DNA from: Hygrocybe punicea
Taxonomy: Eukaryota > Basidiomycota > Agaricomycetes > Agaricales > Hygrophoraceae
DNA length: 64,000 nt
NCBI GenBank assembly: GCA_963556145.1
Contig: OY744464.1
Coordinates: 6,076,001 to 6,140,000, forward strand
Reading direction: 5' to 3'
Shown here piece by piece: positions 22,380 through 34,088 of this stretch. Every line of letters starts with the position of its first letter. Position 1 is the first letter of the stretch. Under the pieces are notes generated by a model. It saw nothing but the letters and a program-made list of their open reading frames with translations. It was not told the DNA's origin and made no database searches. Both the position numbers and the translations under genes were made by a program.

Positions 22380-23735
22380 CGTCAGTTAGACAGCCCAAAC
22401 CTCACGGGCAGGAGTACCTCTAAATTCAAACAATAAACAGCCAGCGACTCATTCTCTCATTTGGCTCAAAGTTTCTTTCAATTATTACTGTTGTACAGTA
22501 CCATACCCTTGAGCAGAACTTCCACTACGAGGAGTCCCGCTGAAAACGATGGTGATGGTATCTAAACAAGAGGGAAGCGCTCACGTGCGCACCATGCTTT
22601 GGCTTTGTGGTGAATTGAATGGCGATCAATTGGTGCTTGAAATTGGCACCGGCGATTCAAGCCGCTCATGCATGAAAAGTTGAAAACCAAACGGAGTTCG
22701 AATATATCTCCATTCACTATAAGAGGCAAGGCACATTCATCCGTCTCTTCTTCCCACTCCATGTCCACAACTCGTCCACAAATATCTTTCAGGCTCACGC
22801 TCATTCCAAGTAGGGTCTGAGTAGGGTAGAAAATATGTACTTGCGCACAACGCCGAGCAATTAATTGTGTCGTTGCGAGATGAGATGAGAATCAAAAAAC
22901 AAAAAAAGGCTGACCTACTGGTAACAATAATTACAGGATATTCAGTGCATTGAGTCAGCTATCTCTTAGGAGCAAGCAAGCGAATAATTATGTCAAGGTG
23001 GTAACGACGGTGGAACAAAAAAAAAGGGCTAATCAGTAGATTGGTCTCGAGTCATGACTCTTCGTTCGTCACTGTCAATCTCATCCGCCCAAGTCATCAA
23101 GGCGACGCATCTTCGATCACAGCCGTTGTTTTTGTTATCTGTGAATATTGGTATCCGCCCCATTTCTCGGAAACAATAGGTAGAGGGACACTATTCACTA
23201 CATAACAGCGAGGATGACCTGTGGTTTTTTTCAGTTCGCAATGTTTGATCAATGCAACAACCTACCCATGCTCTCGGATGATGTACAGGAAGGATTCAAG
23301 GTAAGCGTGAATGACCAATCTGCCGACCAACCGATACATTAATAATGTGCAGGATGTCCCTGCGCTCTTGAATGATGTGCCTCCTGGATTCGCGGTAAGT
23401 GTGAACATTCAATCTCTCAACCAACTGACATATCAATTCAGGATAACACAGACATCCCTGCGCTCTTGAACAACGTGCAGGACATATTCAAGGTAAGCGT
23501 GACGATGAATATATCGACCAACTGACACCCTTACAATATGCAGGATAACAGTGGAGCCTCTGTTGTCCTGTTCCTGACAAGTGGTGTTCGGTGTGCCGCA
23601 AACGTTTCACGACATAGTTACAACCATGAGGACCTGTACCTTGTCGGTGTCGTTCCTGGACCAGATAATTCTTTGCGTGATGAAATAGATCATTTCCTCG
23701 CAACCCTCATGGTGCTTGCAAACTGCTTAGAGTAG
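22380..23735 (+). pseudogene. Third partial CACTA copy: 5' region plus transposase remnant
   Basis: 22380-23330 matches 14710-15661 closely, including the small ORF at 22562-22804 and the first mini-exon MFDQCNNLPMLSDDVQEGFK (from about 23241). Further mini-exons follow (DVPALLNDVPPGFA; DNTDIPALLNNVQDIFK), and then the frame jumps to NHEDLYLVGVVPGPDNSLRD (about 23625), the SLRYKPENLYLMGVIPG region of the transposase, ending at TAG 23733-23735. The body of the enzyme is deleted. It is in the same orientation as the full copy, about 7.7 kb downstream. Confidence 0.7.
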
Positions 23736-24186
23736 ACCTCGGAAGATCGGTGATCAAGTGGAGCTCCACTCACTTTTGTTTCATGTTTGATATTTAAAAT
23801 GTATCGTGTTTGACATTCTAATGATAACCCCTCCTTGGGCAACACCAACAATCTGTCCTAACGCAACATTGACAATCCCTTGCGCAACCTTTCACCAATG
23901 CCAAGCTCTGTCAACGTTATGCCCAGATTGGGTGTGGGAATAACTGGATTGAAACTTCATCATGATGTTATATGGAAATTGGTGGGTAGTACAATCAGAT
24001 TGACATGAGAGTATCTGAATGACATGAGAATGATCTACTGGTGAGTACTTATCAACTCACGATGTTATACGGAATTGACAGGTGGGCAGTACAATCAGAT
24101 CTGAATGACATGAGAATGATCTACCGGTGAGTATTTATCAACTCATGGCTGCTTATCAGCCACTTATTAGCTTTTCTCCTCCCTCA
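23736..24186. repeat. Spacer with a two-unit tandem repeat
   Basis: Two diverged units of about 95-100 bp at roughly 23960-24150 each contain GATGTTATAYGGAAWTTG, GGTGGG(T/C)AGTACAATCAG, AATGACATGAGAATGATCTA and TTATCAACTCA. This lies just upstream of the Harbinger transposase start and could belong to that element's end. Confidence 0.5.
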
Positions 24187-25553
24187 ATGCCAGGCTCAAG
24201 TGAAAATACCGACAGTGACGAAAGCTCAAGTAGTAGTCAGGGATCTAGATTTGCGAGTATTCCTGAGCAGATCCAACGGTGACAACAACAACTTCAAGAT
24301 CTGGCTGTTATTGTGGCTTCGATGATCAATGTCGTCATCGAGCAATATGTCTCCCCACATTACGACAAAATCCCGTATCATACGTCGATACTCAAAGGTG
24401 AAGCTTGGGTTGTAGAGTTGCTCACTGGCCATCCACTTCGCATTCGATGTGAATTGGGTGTCCGGAAGCATGTGTTCATTCGCCTCGCTCAATCTCTTCG
24501 ACACCATGGCTACAATGACTCCACAGATGTCAAACTCGAAGAGCAACTTGCCATCTCCTTGTACACCTGTGTTACAGGTTTATCTTCTCCCCATGTGGGT
24601 GAAAGATTCCAGCGAACACCCTCGACCATTGCAATGTTTGTTTGTTTTTTGCAATGCAAGTGATGTATCTGATACCGAAAATTCAGGTACTTCAAGTTGA
24701 TGCTGCTTTATTTCTCCTCCCCTCCATTCTATACCGAGTACGTTTGACTACCATTATCGGATGATCCCACTCCACCAACCATCGCCAATGATCCTAAATA
24801 TTTCCCCTTCTTTATGGGTGCGCTTGGTGCAGTTGACAGCACCCACATCCATTGTTCCCCTTCCACGTCTGAACAAGAGGCAATGCAAGATAGCATGGGT
24901 AGGTTGACACAAAATTGCCTTGCAGCATGTTCATTCGACTTTCGATTCCTGTACATTCTGAGTGGCTGGGAGGGATCTACAACAGATGCTGCCATGTGGA
25001 ATGATGTGCGTGTCGATTTTCGTATACCTCCCGGCCGATATTACCTTGCGGATGGAGGATTTGCATCATGTGACCATCTTCTCGTGCCTTTTCGAGGAGT
25101 CCACTACCATCTCAAAGAGAACGAGCATGCAGGCCTTCGGTACATTGATTCTTTACACTCTCACTCAAAACTTACTTTGTTTGTAGACCTGCCAATATGG
25201 AGGAACTATTTAATCTTCGACTTGCTAAAGCACGCAATGTCATTGAGCGGTTGTTTGGGATCTTAAAAAGGCGATTCAGAATCCTCATTCTACCACCGGG
25301 ATATGACATGGATGTGCAAGCGCGAATTCCTCCAGCAATGGCAGCCCTACACAACTTCATCCGTCAACATGATCCTGAGGAGATTGAGGCGTTTGAACCG
25401 CTGGAAGATTTCGACATCGACATGACTGAGGAGTTGTGCCCAGGCTATGTGGGACATGCAGAGAGTGCCCAAGCGGCTGAGCAGCGTCTTTTGATCGCAG
25501 CAGCTATGTGGGACCAATATCAGGGATATCTTGCCGTACATCCTGTCAACTAA
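24187..25553 (+). pseudogene. PIF/Harbinger transposase (DDE_Tnp_4 type)
   Basis: ATG at 24187 opens MPGSSENTDSDESSSSSQGS. An in-frame TGA at 24280-24282 (CGA would fit) precedes QQQLQDLAVIVASMINVVIE. Then come LRIRCELGVRKHVFIRLAQ and GERFQRTPSTIAM, an intron region, FFMGALGAVDSTHIHCSPS (first Asp), GRYYLADGGFASCDHLLVPF (second Asp, about 25040), and after a GTACAT...TTTGTAG intron (25140-25187) NLRLAKARNVIERLFGILKR (catalytic Glu, about 25230). It ends at 25553. This order of D, D and E is that of the Harbinger nuclease, which needs a Myb-like partner; one is encoded convergently downstream. Terminal inverted repeats were not found by eye. Confidence 0.8.
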
Positions 25554-25782
25554 CTTGTATGTCTACAGTATTGTCTACGGTCTGCTATGTCTCCTTGTTT
25601 GCATGTACAATGTTCTCTCGTTGCCTGTGTCCAGTACTGTATACTTGTAAGTCGTTCTCAATGACAGTAGTTTGTTTGTTTGCCATTTTGTACAGTAGTC
25701 ACGTCAAATGTTGAATTTTCAATGTTTGGAACATTTTTCATGAGCATGAGTAAAAAAAAAATACAAGTACATAGGACACGGA
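25554..25782. other. Convergent 3' ends of the Harbinger gene pair
   Basis: About 230 bp between the two stop codons, T-rich, with a polyA-like AAAAAAAAA run at about 25752. No other content. Confidence 0.35.
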
Positions 25783-27099
25783 CTACGTCTCAGGAAAAGA
25801 CGACTCCAGGAATCCTGCTTGCACGATCTTTCTCTTCAACCATGCCCGCCGAAATGCATCCTCCTCCTCCTCCATCAACATGTATGCATCAGCCTCGCGT
25901 GCATGTCCAAGGATGTCGAAGAGTGCAGCCAACATATCATGGCCCAGCCATTTTTCCTGCGCTAGGGCATGGGTTCTCGCAACACGGATGCGTGAGTCCT
26001 TGTCATTCTGTAATGCAGCTTGAGTGTGGAGATCGTTTTGAAGCATGTTGGCCTGGAAGTTGGTATTCAAAATGTCGAAATTAGTTGAAAATTCAAGCAA
26101 TGCATTTGGTTTGGACTGGCGAGATCTGGAAGATCACAGAGAAGATGTCGAATTTGGGGTGCTGAGAGCCGAATATTTGCGTTTACCGAGAGAGGATGAT
26201 GATACTGATGCTGGTGTTGAAGCGGAAAATGGGGGAACTGTGGCGATATCATTGTTATCGGCATCAAGACGAGGCTCTATGAGGTTACGAGGGACTGAGC
26301 CAGCATTGACATGTTGGGTGCCAGTATGGAAATCCTGAAAAGAAAAGGATGTAGATGGGGAAGATTCATTAAGTGTCCGAGCAGGAGGTGTCAGAAGTGT
26401 GGCAGTGGAATCTGGGATACGATTAAGGAGATCCTGAAAAGAGTTGGTGGCAGGATTAAGTGGAGGAACATTGTTGACCATTTGAACAGAGGCGAGTGGC
26501 GGTGGCACCATCGGCCTGGTTTCACTGGAACTGCTGGTGACCGTTCCAGTTGGCCAGTTTCCTGATTGTGTACCACGGAATACGTGGGTACCCCGGTCCC
26601 GGACGTTTGTTGGCATGATTTGCAACATGTCATTCCAATGTAACCAGCCTTTGTTGCGGAAGGTGGTGGCACCACGGTGTTTCTATATTTAAATTGGAGA
26701 AAGTAATGGAAACAAAGTTAAGAAATACCTTCGTGTAATCCTTCCATACTGCCTGCTCCGCGAGCCCAATGTTGGCACCCCGATCTGCATCCCAGCTGAA
26801 ACCAGATTGATTTGAGAGATGTTGAACAACGTGAAACGTCTCCTTGAGCTGCATGACCCATTTGAGTTCATTGGAATACATGAATTATATAGGATAGGCC
26901 AACGCACCCTGACCCACTTAGCCCTGCATGAAGCAACTGTCTTCTCAACACCCGTGTAAGGTCTCTTCGCCATCTCAGCAGCAGCTGCATCCCAAATTGA
27001 TTGATGGAAGTTGACGCCATGTCCAGCTTCTGCCTTGTGCTCTAGGAGGAACAACAGAAGCGCCTTCTCATCTTCTTTGGTCCAGACTGCGTGATCCAT
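25783..27099 (-). pseudogene. Harbinger-associated Myb/SANT-like DNA-binding protein
   Basis: Exon 1 from 27099: MDHAVWTKEDEKALLLFLLE ... KTVASCRAKWVR, a Myb/SANT-like domain of the type that accompanies PIF/Harbinger transposases, ending at a GTGCGT donor at about 26908. Exon 2 has LKETFHVVQHLSNQSGFSWD and ends WKDYTK. Exon 3 starts KHRGATTFRNKGWLHW and includes a Ser/Pro/Thr-rich part with a possible nuclear signal GKRKYSAL (about 26165). A TGA at 26134-26136 interrupts (CGA would fit), after which the same frame continues SSRSRQSKPNALLEFSTNF to LKRKIVQAGFLESSFPET, ending 25783. It is thought to bind element ends and import the transposase. Convergent with the transposase. Confidence 0.7.
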
Positions 27100-27789
27100 G
27101 CGATGGTATGTAGAACGAAAGCGGGCCTGTTTCCTTCGCGACTCGAACTGACATAGACAACGGCACTCCGACTGACTATCCCAGCAATCATACTCAGTGT
27201 ATACGACCGTTAAGTACGTATTACATAATATGCTAAGCTTGTCTTACCGCTGTCACGTGTGACCTTCAGATTTGAATGTTTGGTTGTGTTACATTTGTTT
27301 GTCCTTAGGGAAAGTCACCATTGATAATAAAGGAACAATGATTAACGATTAACACCAGATTATTGTTATTATTTGATATTATTGCGAAATAGAATGATTC
27401 ATATGAAAATAGCAATAATCGACATTCAAACTTTGTTACATGGCTATTGGCTTCTCAACGGCTCACTACGCATCTGTGGCTTCTCTGGTGGCTCATAACC
27501 TTACAATTCATCATGCAAGCTCAGTAAAAAATGGATCAGGGATTAGAGGCTTCAACGATGAGTTGCCAGTAGGGGGAAAATGCCTGCTGAATTGAATGGC
27601 GCTCCATCGGGGCTTCAAAGCATTGATGCTTGTCCACGAATATCCAAATGTCATCTGCTTCTAAACAAGATAGAAATGAGGTAGTACACACAAGATGTCG
27701 ATGGAACAAAAGGTTCAAATTGCACAGGACTTGGCTTCAAAATGTGACTCGTAAATTATAACGATGAGCACATGGGACAATGACTATGA
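27100..27789. other. AT-rich spacer between Harbinger region and deleted CACTA copy
   Basis: No supported gene. An ATTATTGTTATTATTTGATATTATTG stretch lies near 27355-27385. CTTCTCTGGTG at 27483-27493 faintly resembles the CACTA terminus but lacks the subterminal motif cluster. Confidence 0.35.
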
Positions 27790-29130
27790 CTATGCATACA
27801 TTGGCCGTCCATGAGAAGTTGTGTTGACTTGAGAAACCTCATCGTGGGAGGAAACCTTTATTGGCAGCTGCATGAAAGCATTCCAGGACTGCATTTTTGA
27901 ACTGACCTGCAATCGAGTGTCAATCAGGTCCAAATCAGTAGGTTCATTCGTACCCAGCTCATAGCTCATATTAACACGCTGTAAGATCACGATAAGCCTC
28001 GCAAATGGAGACATCCACCAACCGAGATTCGGCCCTAAGAGCAAAAGAAACTCTCCAATGTGCAGTGTGATGTGGCGATTTGTAGGGCCAACCAAAGTTT
28101 CATTGTCGTTTCGCGTGGCAGGATCCTCAACAGTTAATTTGGAATCATCATTCGACTGATTAGCTTGGCCGGACTAGTCCACAATTATCAGTATGATTCT
28201 CTGGTCTGTATCAGATACATACCAATAGCGCGCTGATAATGTCTGCTTCACAAAAATTTGCCCCGTTAAATAGGCCAAGTATTTGTACCGCGTTTTCTGT
28301 GCACAGACACTTCACAAGAGGGTGTGCGAGGTTTCGGAGTGCGCCGCTAACATTTGGATTGGATAGAAGTACTTGTCTGGCCTTCTTCATGTGCCTCTCG
28401 TCGACAGGTTGGTCGTCCGATGCATGATATTCTTCCAATGGGTGATCAATGCCAATGACCTGTCGAAAATGTAACAGAACAAGTTCCAGGAAAATATTGT
28501 GCATGATGTCAACAAATCGGCCCTGGGAGGGAACCAAATAGGGAAGATCCAATAAGGCAGAAGGAACTTCATTTCGCTTGTATAGTGGCTTCTTCACCGC
28601 CTGATTAGGTACAGACACCACACAGGTAGAATATAGGTTTGCAGACGTGTAATGAAGACTCGGAGAAAGGTACAATGCGACAGGTGGAATGCTATCCTGT
28701 AGCGTGGACTTAGAACCTCTCTCGGTGATGGACTCTTCCGTCACGCGTTGAATGTGCTGCAAATCGATGTTATTTGTAGTGGCGACGTGAAACCAATGTC
28801 ACATACCTCCGATGCAGGTATCATCCTGTGAACGTCATTTGTCACAGCCATGTCAAGGTGTCGCTTGGCCGGCAAATTCATTGTTACGTCGACCTCGAAT
28901 CAGTCCTGCACATCGTAGAGCGCGGCGACATCTTGGTTATCCTACACATGGTTAATGTGTCAGTTGGTCAAGAGATTGAATGTTCACGCTTACCGCGAAT
29001 CCAGGAGGCACGTCATTCAAGAGCATGGGGACATCCTGCACATTATTAATGTATCGGTTGGTCGGCAGATTGACCATTCACGCTTACCTTGAATCCTTCC
29101 TGTACATCATCCGAGAGCGCGGGTAGGTTG
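27790..29130 (-). pseudogene. Deleted Tnp2 transposase of the right CACTA copy
   Basis: Read from 29130 downward. It retains mini-exons (LSDDVQEGFK; DVPMLLNDVPPGFA; then DNQDVAALYDVQD with a stop and a decayed donor GTCGAC), joined to SLHYTSANLYSTCVVSVPNQ (about 28615-28655). It then jumps to LPYLVPSQGRFVDIMHNIFL and FRQVIGIDHPLEEYH, and resumes with NRHITLHIGEFLLLLGPNLG (about 28030-28080) before a stop at 27790. Compared with the full copy, the N-terminal enzyme body and a block after the PGPK region are missing, and the late C-terminal exon is absent. Its 5' side is the nearly identical right arm, so the body decayed while the arm stayed fresh. Confidence 0.75.
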
Positions 29131-29583
29131 TTGCATTGATCAAACATCGCGAACTGAAAAAAACCACAGGTCATCCTTGCTGTTATGTAGTGAATAGTGT
29201 CCCTCTACCTATTGTTTCTGAGAAATGGGGCGGATACCAATATTCACAGATAACAAAAACAACGGCCGTGATCGAAGATGCGTCGCCTTGATGACTTGGG
29301 CGGATGAGATTGACAGTGACGAACGAAGAGTCATGACTCGAGACCAATCTACTGATTAGCCCTTTTTTTTTGTTCCACCGTCGTTACCACCTTGACATAA
29401 TTATTCGCTTGCTTGCTCCTAAGAGATAGCTGACTCAATGCACTGAATATCCTGTAATTATTGTTACCAGTAGGTCAGCCTTTTTTTGTTTTTTGATTCT
29501 CATCTCATCTCGCAACGACACAATTAATTGCTCGGCGTTGTGCGCAAGTACATATTTTCTACCCTACTCAGACCCTACTTGGA

Positions 29584-29808
29584 ATGAGCGTGAGCCTGAA
29601 AGATATTTGTGGACGAGTTGTGGACATGGAGTGGGAAGAAGAGACGGATGAACGTGCCTTGCCTCTTATAGTGAACGGAGATATATTCGAACTCCGTTTG
29701 GTTTTCAACTTTTCATGCATGAGCGGCTTGAATCGCCAGTGCCAATTTCAAGCACCAATTGATCGCCATTCAATTCACCACAAAAGCCAAAGCATGGTGC
29801 GCACGTGA
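29584..29808 (+). CDS. Small conserved ORF MSVSLKDICGRVVDM, right copy
   Basis: Identical to the left-arm copy in translation. It lies about 640 bp upstream of the accessory gene on the same strand, where it could be an upstream exon. Confidence 0.35.
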   Translation: MSVSLKDICGRVVDMEWEEETDERALPLIVNGDIFELRLVFNFSCMSGLNRQCQFQAPIDRHSIHHKSQSMVRT

Positions 29809-30124
29809 GCGCTTCCCTCTTGTTTAGATACCGTCACCATCGTTTTCAGCGTCCTCATAGTGGAAGTTCTGCTCAAGGGTATGGTACTGTACAACAATAA
29901 TAATTGAAAGAAAGAGCCAAATGAGAGAATGAGTCACTTCGTCTTTATTGTTTGAATTTAGAGGTACTCCTGCCCGTGAGGTTTGGGCTTTCTAACGACG
30001 ATTGTCAATTTAGGTATCTATGTAATGACCTGCATTTCCGAGCCTTTACTCAGAGCCCTCGCGATGGATACTTAAGTCGACGAGAAGCTCTTCAACAATG
30101 TCTTACTCCGTCCTTCATCGCCTA

Positions 30125-30409
30125 CTAAGATGGCCAAATGCAGCGTTCGGGACCAAGTAAGTCGGTTACTGCGTCCGAACATATTCGGTGACCAATGTCA
30201 CTAATTTTGTCAATTAGCTGCATAGTCTCTTTCCATACCGCACCCCCATTGTCGAAAATCACCGTGGTGTATTTGAACAGAGCATGAGCACGAGGGGAAC
30301 CGTTTCTCCCTATCCCCAATTTGTTAAAGCTCGGCAGGTCCGAGACAACAACGCCTACAATATCCTCGTTGCCGAGGTGCGCCCTCTTTTTGATGGGCAA
30401 GATCGTCAT
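30125..30409 (-). CDS. Small ORF of 94 codons, unassigned (right arm)
   Basis: Mirror of 14309-14593. No further information beyond that copy. Confidence 0.25.
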   Translation of the reverse strand: MTILPIKKRAHLGNEDIVGVVVSDLPSFNKLGIGRNGSPRAHALFKYTTVIFDNGGAVWKETMQLIDKISDIGHRICSDAVTDLLGPERCIWPS

Positions 30410-30449
30410 TTAGAATGAACAGTCTTACGTTCAGCAAACGACAACGTCT

Positions 30450-32798
30450 TTGCCCATGAGTGAGGCCACGACGCCTCAAACTCATTCCGTAGTCCCTATG
30501 GATCCATCAAGTTCTGCAATCCGAGACGATCCTTCACTCCCTGAACGGTCTCAAACCTTGGAGCAGTCAACTTCGGAAACTCGGCCGGGTGTCTGTCCCC
30601 TGTCCCCGGAAAAGATCGCCTTACACCTGTCAGACGAGCACCAACTACCTCAGCGATCGTCACAGTCAATTTTGTCTCCACGACACGATGACCAGCCCGT
30701 TACACCACCTGTTGTTTCCAGCAAGCCGTCTGGTCCAGCACCCCAACTTGTCGACCAACATCCCACCTTCCAGCAAGCATCCGCTTATCATTCGGTGCCC
30801 CAACACGGCCAAGATCTTCCACAGCATCCTCAGCTTGCCATAATCCAAAACGCATCTGCTTGTTATGTACTCCCAGAGCAGTCGGCGCTCCAACACGGCG
30901 TCTCTACACAGCATAGTTTCACGCTCCAACACGTCCCCATTGATTACGTGCACCCGGAGTTATTGAATGTGTCGTCCCAGACCCAGACCCAGACCCAGGC
31001 ACAGGTGAGCGAACCTCTCCTCCCTTATGTGCCTCCGGAGCTATTCAATGTGTCATCCCAGACCCAAACCCAGGCGAACGAACCTCTCCTGCCTTAAATT
31101 CAGGGCTCCGCATCTTCACACGCCCAGGAACAGCGGTCAATGCAGCAACCCTCGTCTGCAGACATGATGGACCTCGATTGCACATCACAGCCTCCCATTA
31201 AGCGTAAATGCGGGCCCGATCATGAGAATCACTACACCGCTTGTCCCGACTCAAGAGCATCGGTCGAGGCAGCTGTCAAAGACAACCTTGTTTCCCTCGT
31301 GAACGAGCATGTTGCATCCGTTATCAATGGTGCTTTACAGAAGACCATTGGTCACCTTGTGCAAAACGATATCCAACCCCTCAAAGTTGCCATGGACAAG
31401 CTCCAGGTTGAGGTTTCGTCCTACAAGCAATCCACACCACCATCCACCTCAGAGTGGCGGGACTTGCTCAAGGCGACCGTTGATCAATCAATAACCCTCA
31501 TTCAGCCTGCTGTTAAAGAAGCAATCGCGTCGTCACTCTCGTCAACTGCTGGAACTTCCCACCACAAGTCGGATTCAAAAATGCTTGACAACGAATCGAC
31601 CAGTAACAGTGATGAAAGCGAAGCGGAATTATTGCTAAGGAAGAGCAGGTTGTCTGAGCGTGGAAAACGCGGCCACCGGGGTAAAAATGAAAACTTGTTG
31701 CATGTACATTGTGCAAAGCTGCCTATCTGGTCAAATTATTGACCTGTCTCGTGAAGAGCAAGCTGCACGATTATCTTCGAGATAAGAAGGTTCTACCAGG
31801 GCGAAAGGCCGGTGTTCCTGAGTCTCCATCTGAAGCAGAAGTCAAACTGTTCAAGGAAGATGGCGAAGGTGGACCGGATGCGTCCAAGCCTCTTCGATTA
31901 GACTGGCATCAATCACTCAAACTCGCAAAGTGGAATCAAGAAGCGATAGGACTGCTTGTTATTGGCTTTCTGAAAGAGCTCAAGGATGGCAAATATCTGA
32001 ATCTTCAGTATCATGCTGATACGATGGAGATTGAGCGCATGCGAGGTCTTTGCCTCAGAAAACTCAGTCGTACGTACCACAAAGCCAAACGGTTGTCCAG
32101 AGAGCAAATGATGAATGAAGCGGAGCTCACGAAAGCCCGAAATGATAAGTGCCAGGCCGACGTACAACAGAAGCAAAGGGATAGGATGATCTCTCGCAGA
32201 AAAGGAGTAAGCTCACCAAATATCGGATGACGGTTATCTGACACCTGTCTTCTAGCTTTATGATCGGCGGAAACGTACTGTCCTCGAACAGAAGGGAACC
32301 GATCATCCTGCATGGGTCGAAATCCGACAAATTTTACAAAAACTCGACGTTCATGGAATGAGCGGTGACGAAACTGATTCCCCATCGCAATCGCGAAACA
32401 AGACTCTACGTCGGATTGCATTGCCTTGGATTAATCCCGCCATCACCACCCTCTTTGAAGCCGTTGACACATACGAAAAGGCGGTCGCTGACGAATGCTT
32501 GATGTCTGCCGCCAGCAATAAACCAATTCCTCGAATCTACATTGCCACCAAGACCGACCACAACAACCCACCAGTTCGAAAATTACCTTGCAACTGGTAC
32601 AACGATGATTGGTATAAAACACGTACAACAGCATATCGTTCATTTCTGGAGGCGTCTTCAGCTGTGCCTATTCCTTGTTTGGTAAGCATTTGCGATTCTG
32701 ATGTGGTTTTTCAATGCTCATCGTCACAAAGACAAAATATAACCCTTAGTGACTCGCTCGGGCGGTCACGCAAAGTTGGAAACAAAATGTATAGGTAG
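30450..32798 (+). CDS. CACTA accessory protein, right copy
   Basis: Mirror of the left copy, with the same exon structure and an intact frame in each exon. The QTQTQ minisatellite overlaps the proposed first intron donor at about 31007 (GTGAGC) and its acceptor TTCAG lies at about 31105. Differences from the left copy seen by eye are silent or in antisense frames only. Because two intact copies exist next to a TGA-bearing transposase, the composite could supply this protein but not its own transposase. Confidence 0.55.
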
Positions 32799-32957
32799 AT
32801 CTGTAATTGACACATTTCCTAAAACTTTTCTTGAAACGTGAGCTCGGTCAGAGTCTCCTCGGTTGATGATGCTAACCGTCAGTGGCGTGAGTCATTATTG
32901 TGTTCGACTTCACATCCTGACGGCCCGCTCAGCAGGGTACTGATGAGATGAGAGGGG

Positions 32958-33422
32958 CCAGTCATCGGCCCACCGCATCTGTCCGGTGTACAGTTTCTAA
33001 ATCAGAACTTACATATGACTGTTGGACAGATTCGGAAACAAATATAAAATCTGTACTAAACTCGGTGTGAGAAGCAAAGTTTAGCCCTGTACAATAGGAC
33101 CAATTTAAAATTTTTGAGAACATCTGTATATGCGACAGACTTAAAATGGATAGTTGAATCGGACCATGTGACAGATGATTCTTCACATTTAATCTCTGCA
33201 TCTAAATCTGGACAGGTACCCGATTGCAACACAGATTTACAATATGAATCACAATAAGATTTATAATTTGGCAGTCCAATCGGTACAGGATACAGATGTT
33301 GACACAAATGCCAAATCTGTCACAACATCTGTGCCATTCACAGATCCGTTGGTTTATTTTAAATATTACCTAACATCGGTCACAAATCTGTCACCCATTC
33401 AGATGGTGCTGTGTCTCTGGTG
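32958..33422. repeat. Subterminal CAGAT/ATCTG motif cluster, right end
   Basis: Exact mirror of the left cluster. No comparable cluster was seen at any inner position of the 22-kb block, which supports the outer ends as the only intact termini. Confidence 0.6.
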
Positions 33423-33425
33423 CTA
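33423..33425. repeat. CTA target site duplication, right copy
   Basis: Partner of 11293-11295. Together they frame the inverted CACCAGAG/CTCTGGTG ends. Confidence 0.55.
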
Positions 33426-34088
33426 CTAACATGGAATTGTAATGGTCACTTCTATGGCAGCCTTGTACAGCACAAATGAGCATTAGTTTTGGTGGAACAA
33501 ATGATAGACAATACATAATTAAGCAAAGTCTTCGGGACAGAACATTTTAAAAGTTTCTCAAACTTTCAAAACACCTGTTTATAAATGCCTCCAAGAAGAT
33601 CTAGGGCCAGGGACAAACATCTGTCCCGGACATATTGTTTATAAGGTCTATTAGATGGATCCTCAAGTTTTAAAACACAAGGAATGTGCTTGTGTGAGTT
33701 ATCCATAAAGATTCTTGGAATGCAGGAGATGACAGTGAACGTGACCAGAAATGACCAGAAAAGGTTGAAAAGCATGTCACATTCCCCCAGCAGCCGGCTA
33801 TTGAAGGTTTTTCTGAGGCAAATCGGAAAATTTCCACAATTATTATTGATCATACACTATTCATTGTTATCTGCTATGCTTTTGTCCAACTATTACAGCT
33901 TGCAAGGCATTGTAACTATGATTTCAACCTTTGGCTGAGGTACAAACAAGTACAAAGGCACACATTCTGAACCGGGAGTGCCTCTCCCAACTAGGTGACT
34001 TGCCAATAAGTCATCGATGGTCATCTGCTGCGTGGGAGCATCATAAATTAGCCCTATCCAAAATCTTTCGCCACTCACGACGACGACC
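33426..34088. other. Right flank of the composite element, no gene seen
   Basis: AT-rich with no supported coding frame. It leads into the start codon of the DUF4139-type gene. Confidence 0.4.

Larger units (their letters stand above)
11296..33422. mobile_element. Composite CACTA (Tnp2) element, 22.1 kb, with CTA target duplication
   Basis: The left end starts CACCAGAGACACAGCACC at 11296 and the right end is its exact reverse complement ending at 33422. The three bases outside are CTA on the left (11293-11295) and CTA on the right (33423-33425), the 3-bp target duplication expected of CACTA/CMC transposons. Every left-arm position pairs with 44718 minus that position on the right without any indel from 11296 to 15661. 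The block carries the accessory gene twice, one near-full Tnp2 transposase, a deleted Tnp2 on the other strand, a third partial copy, a Harbinger pair and a MITE. Inner termini for separate elements were not found, so the outer ends may mobilise the whole block. A 3-bp match has a 1 in 64 chance of being fortuitous. Confidence 0.65.
29057..33422 (+). repeat. Right inverted arm, 4,366 bp
   Basis: Mirror of the left arm with no indels. It contains the full accessory gene (plus strand) and the terminal CAGAT-motif cluster. Confidence 0.85.

Noticed and set aside
27483..27493. CTTCTCTGGTG as an inner CACTA terminus
   Set aside because: Only a short match, no subterminal CAGAT cluster and no 3-bp duplication identified.
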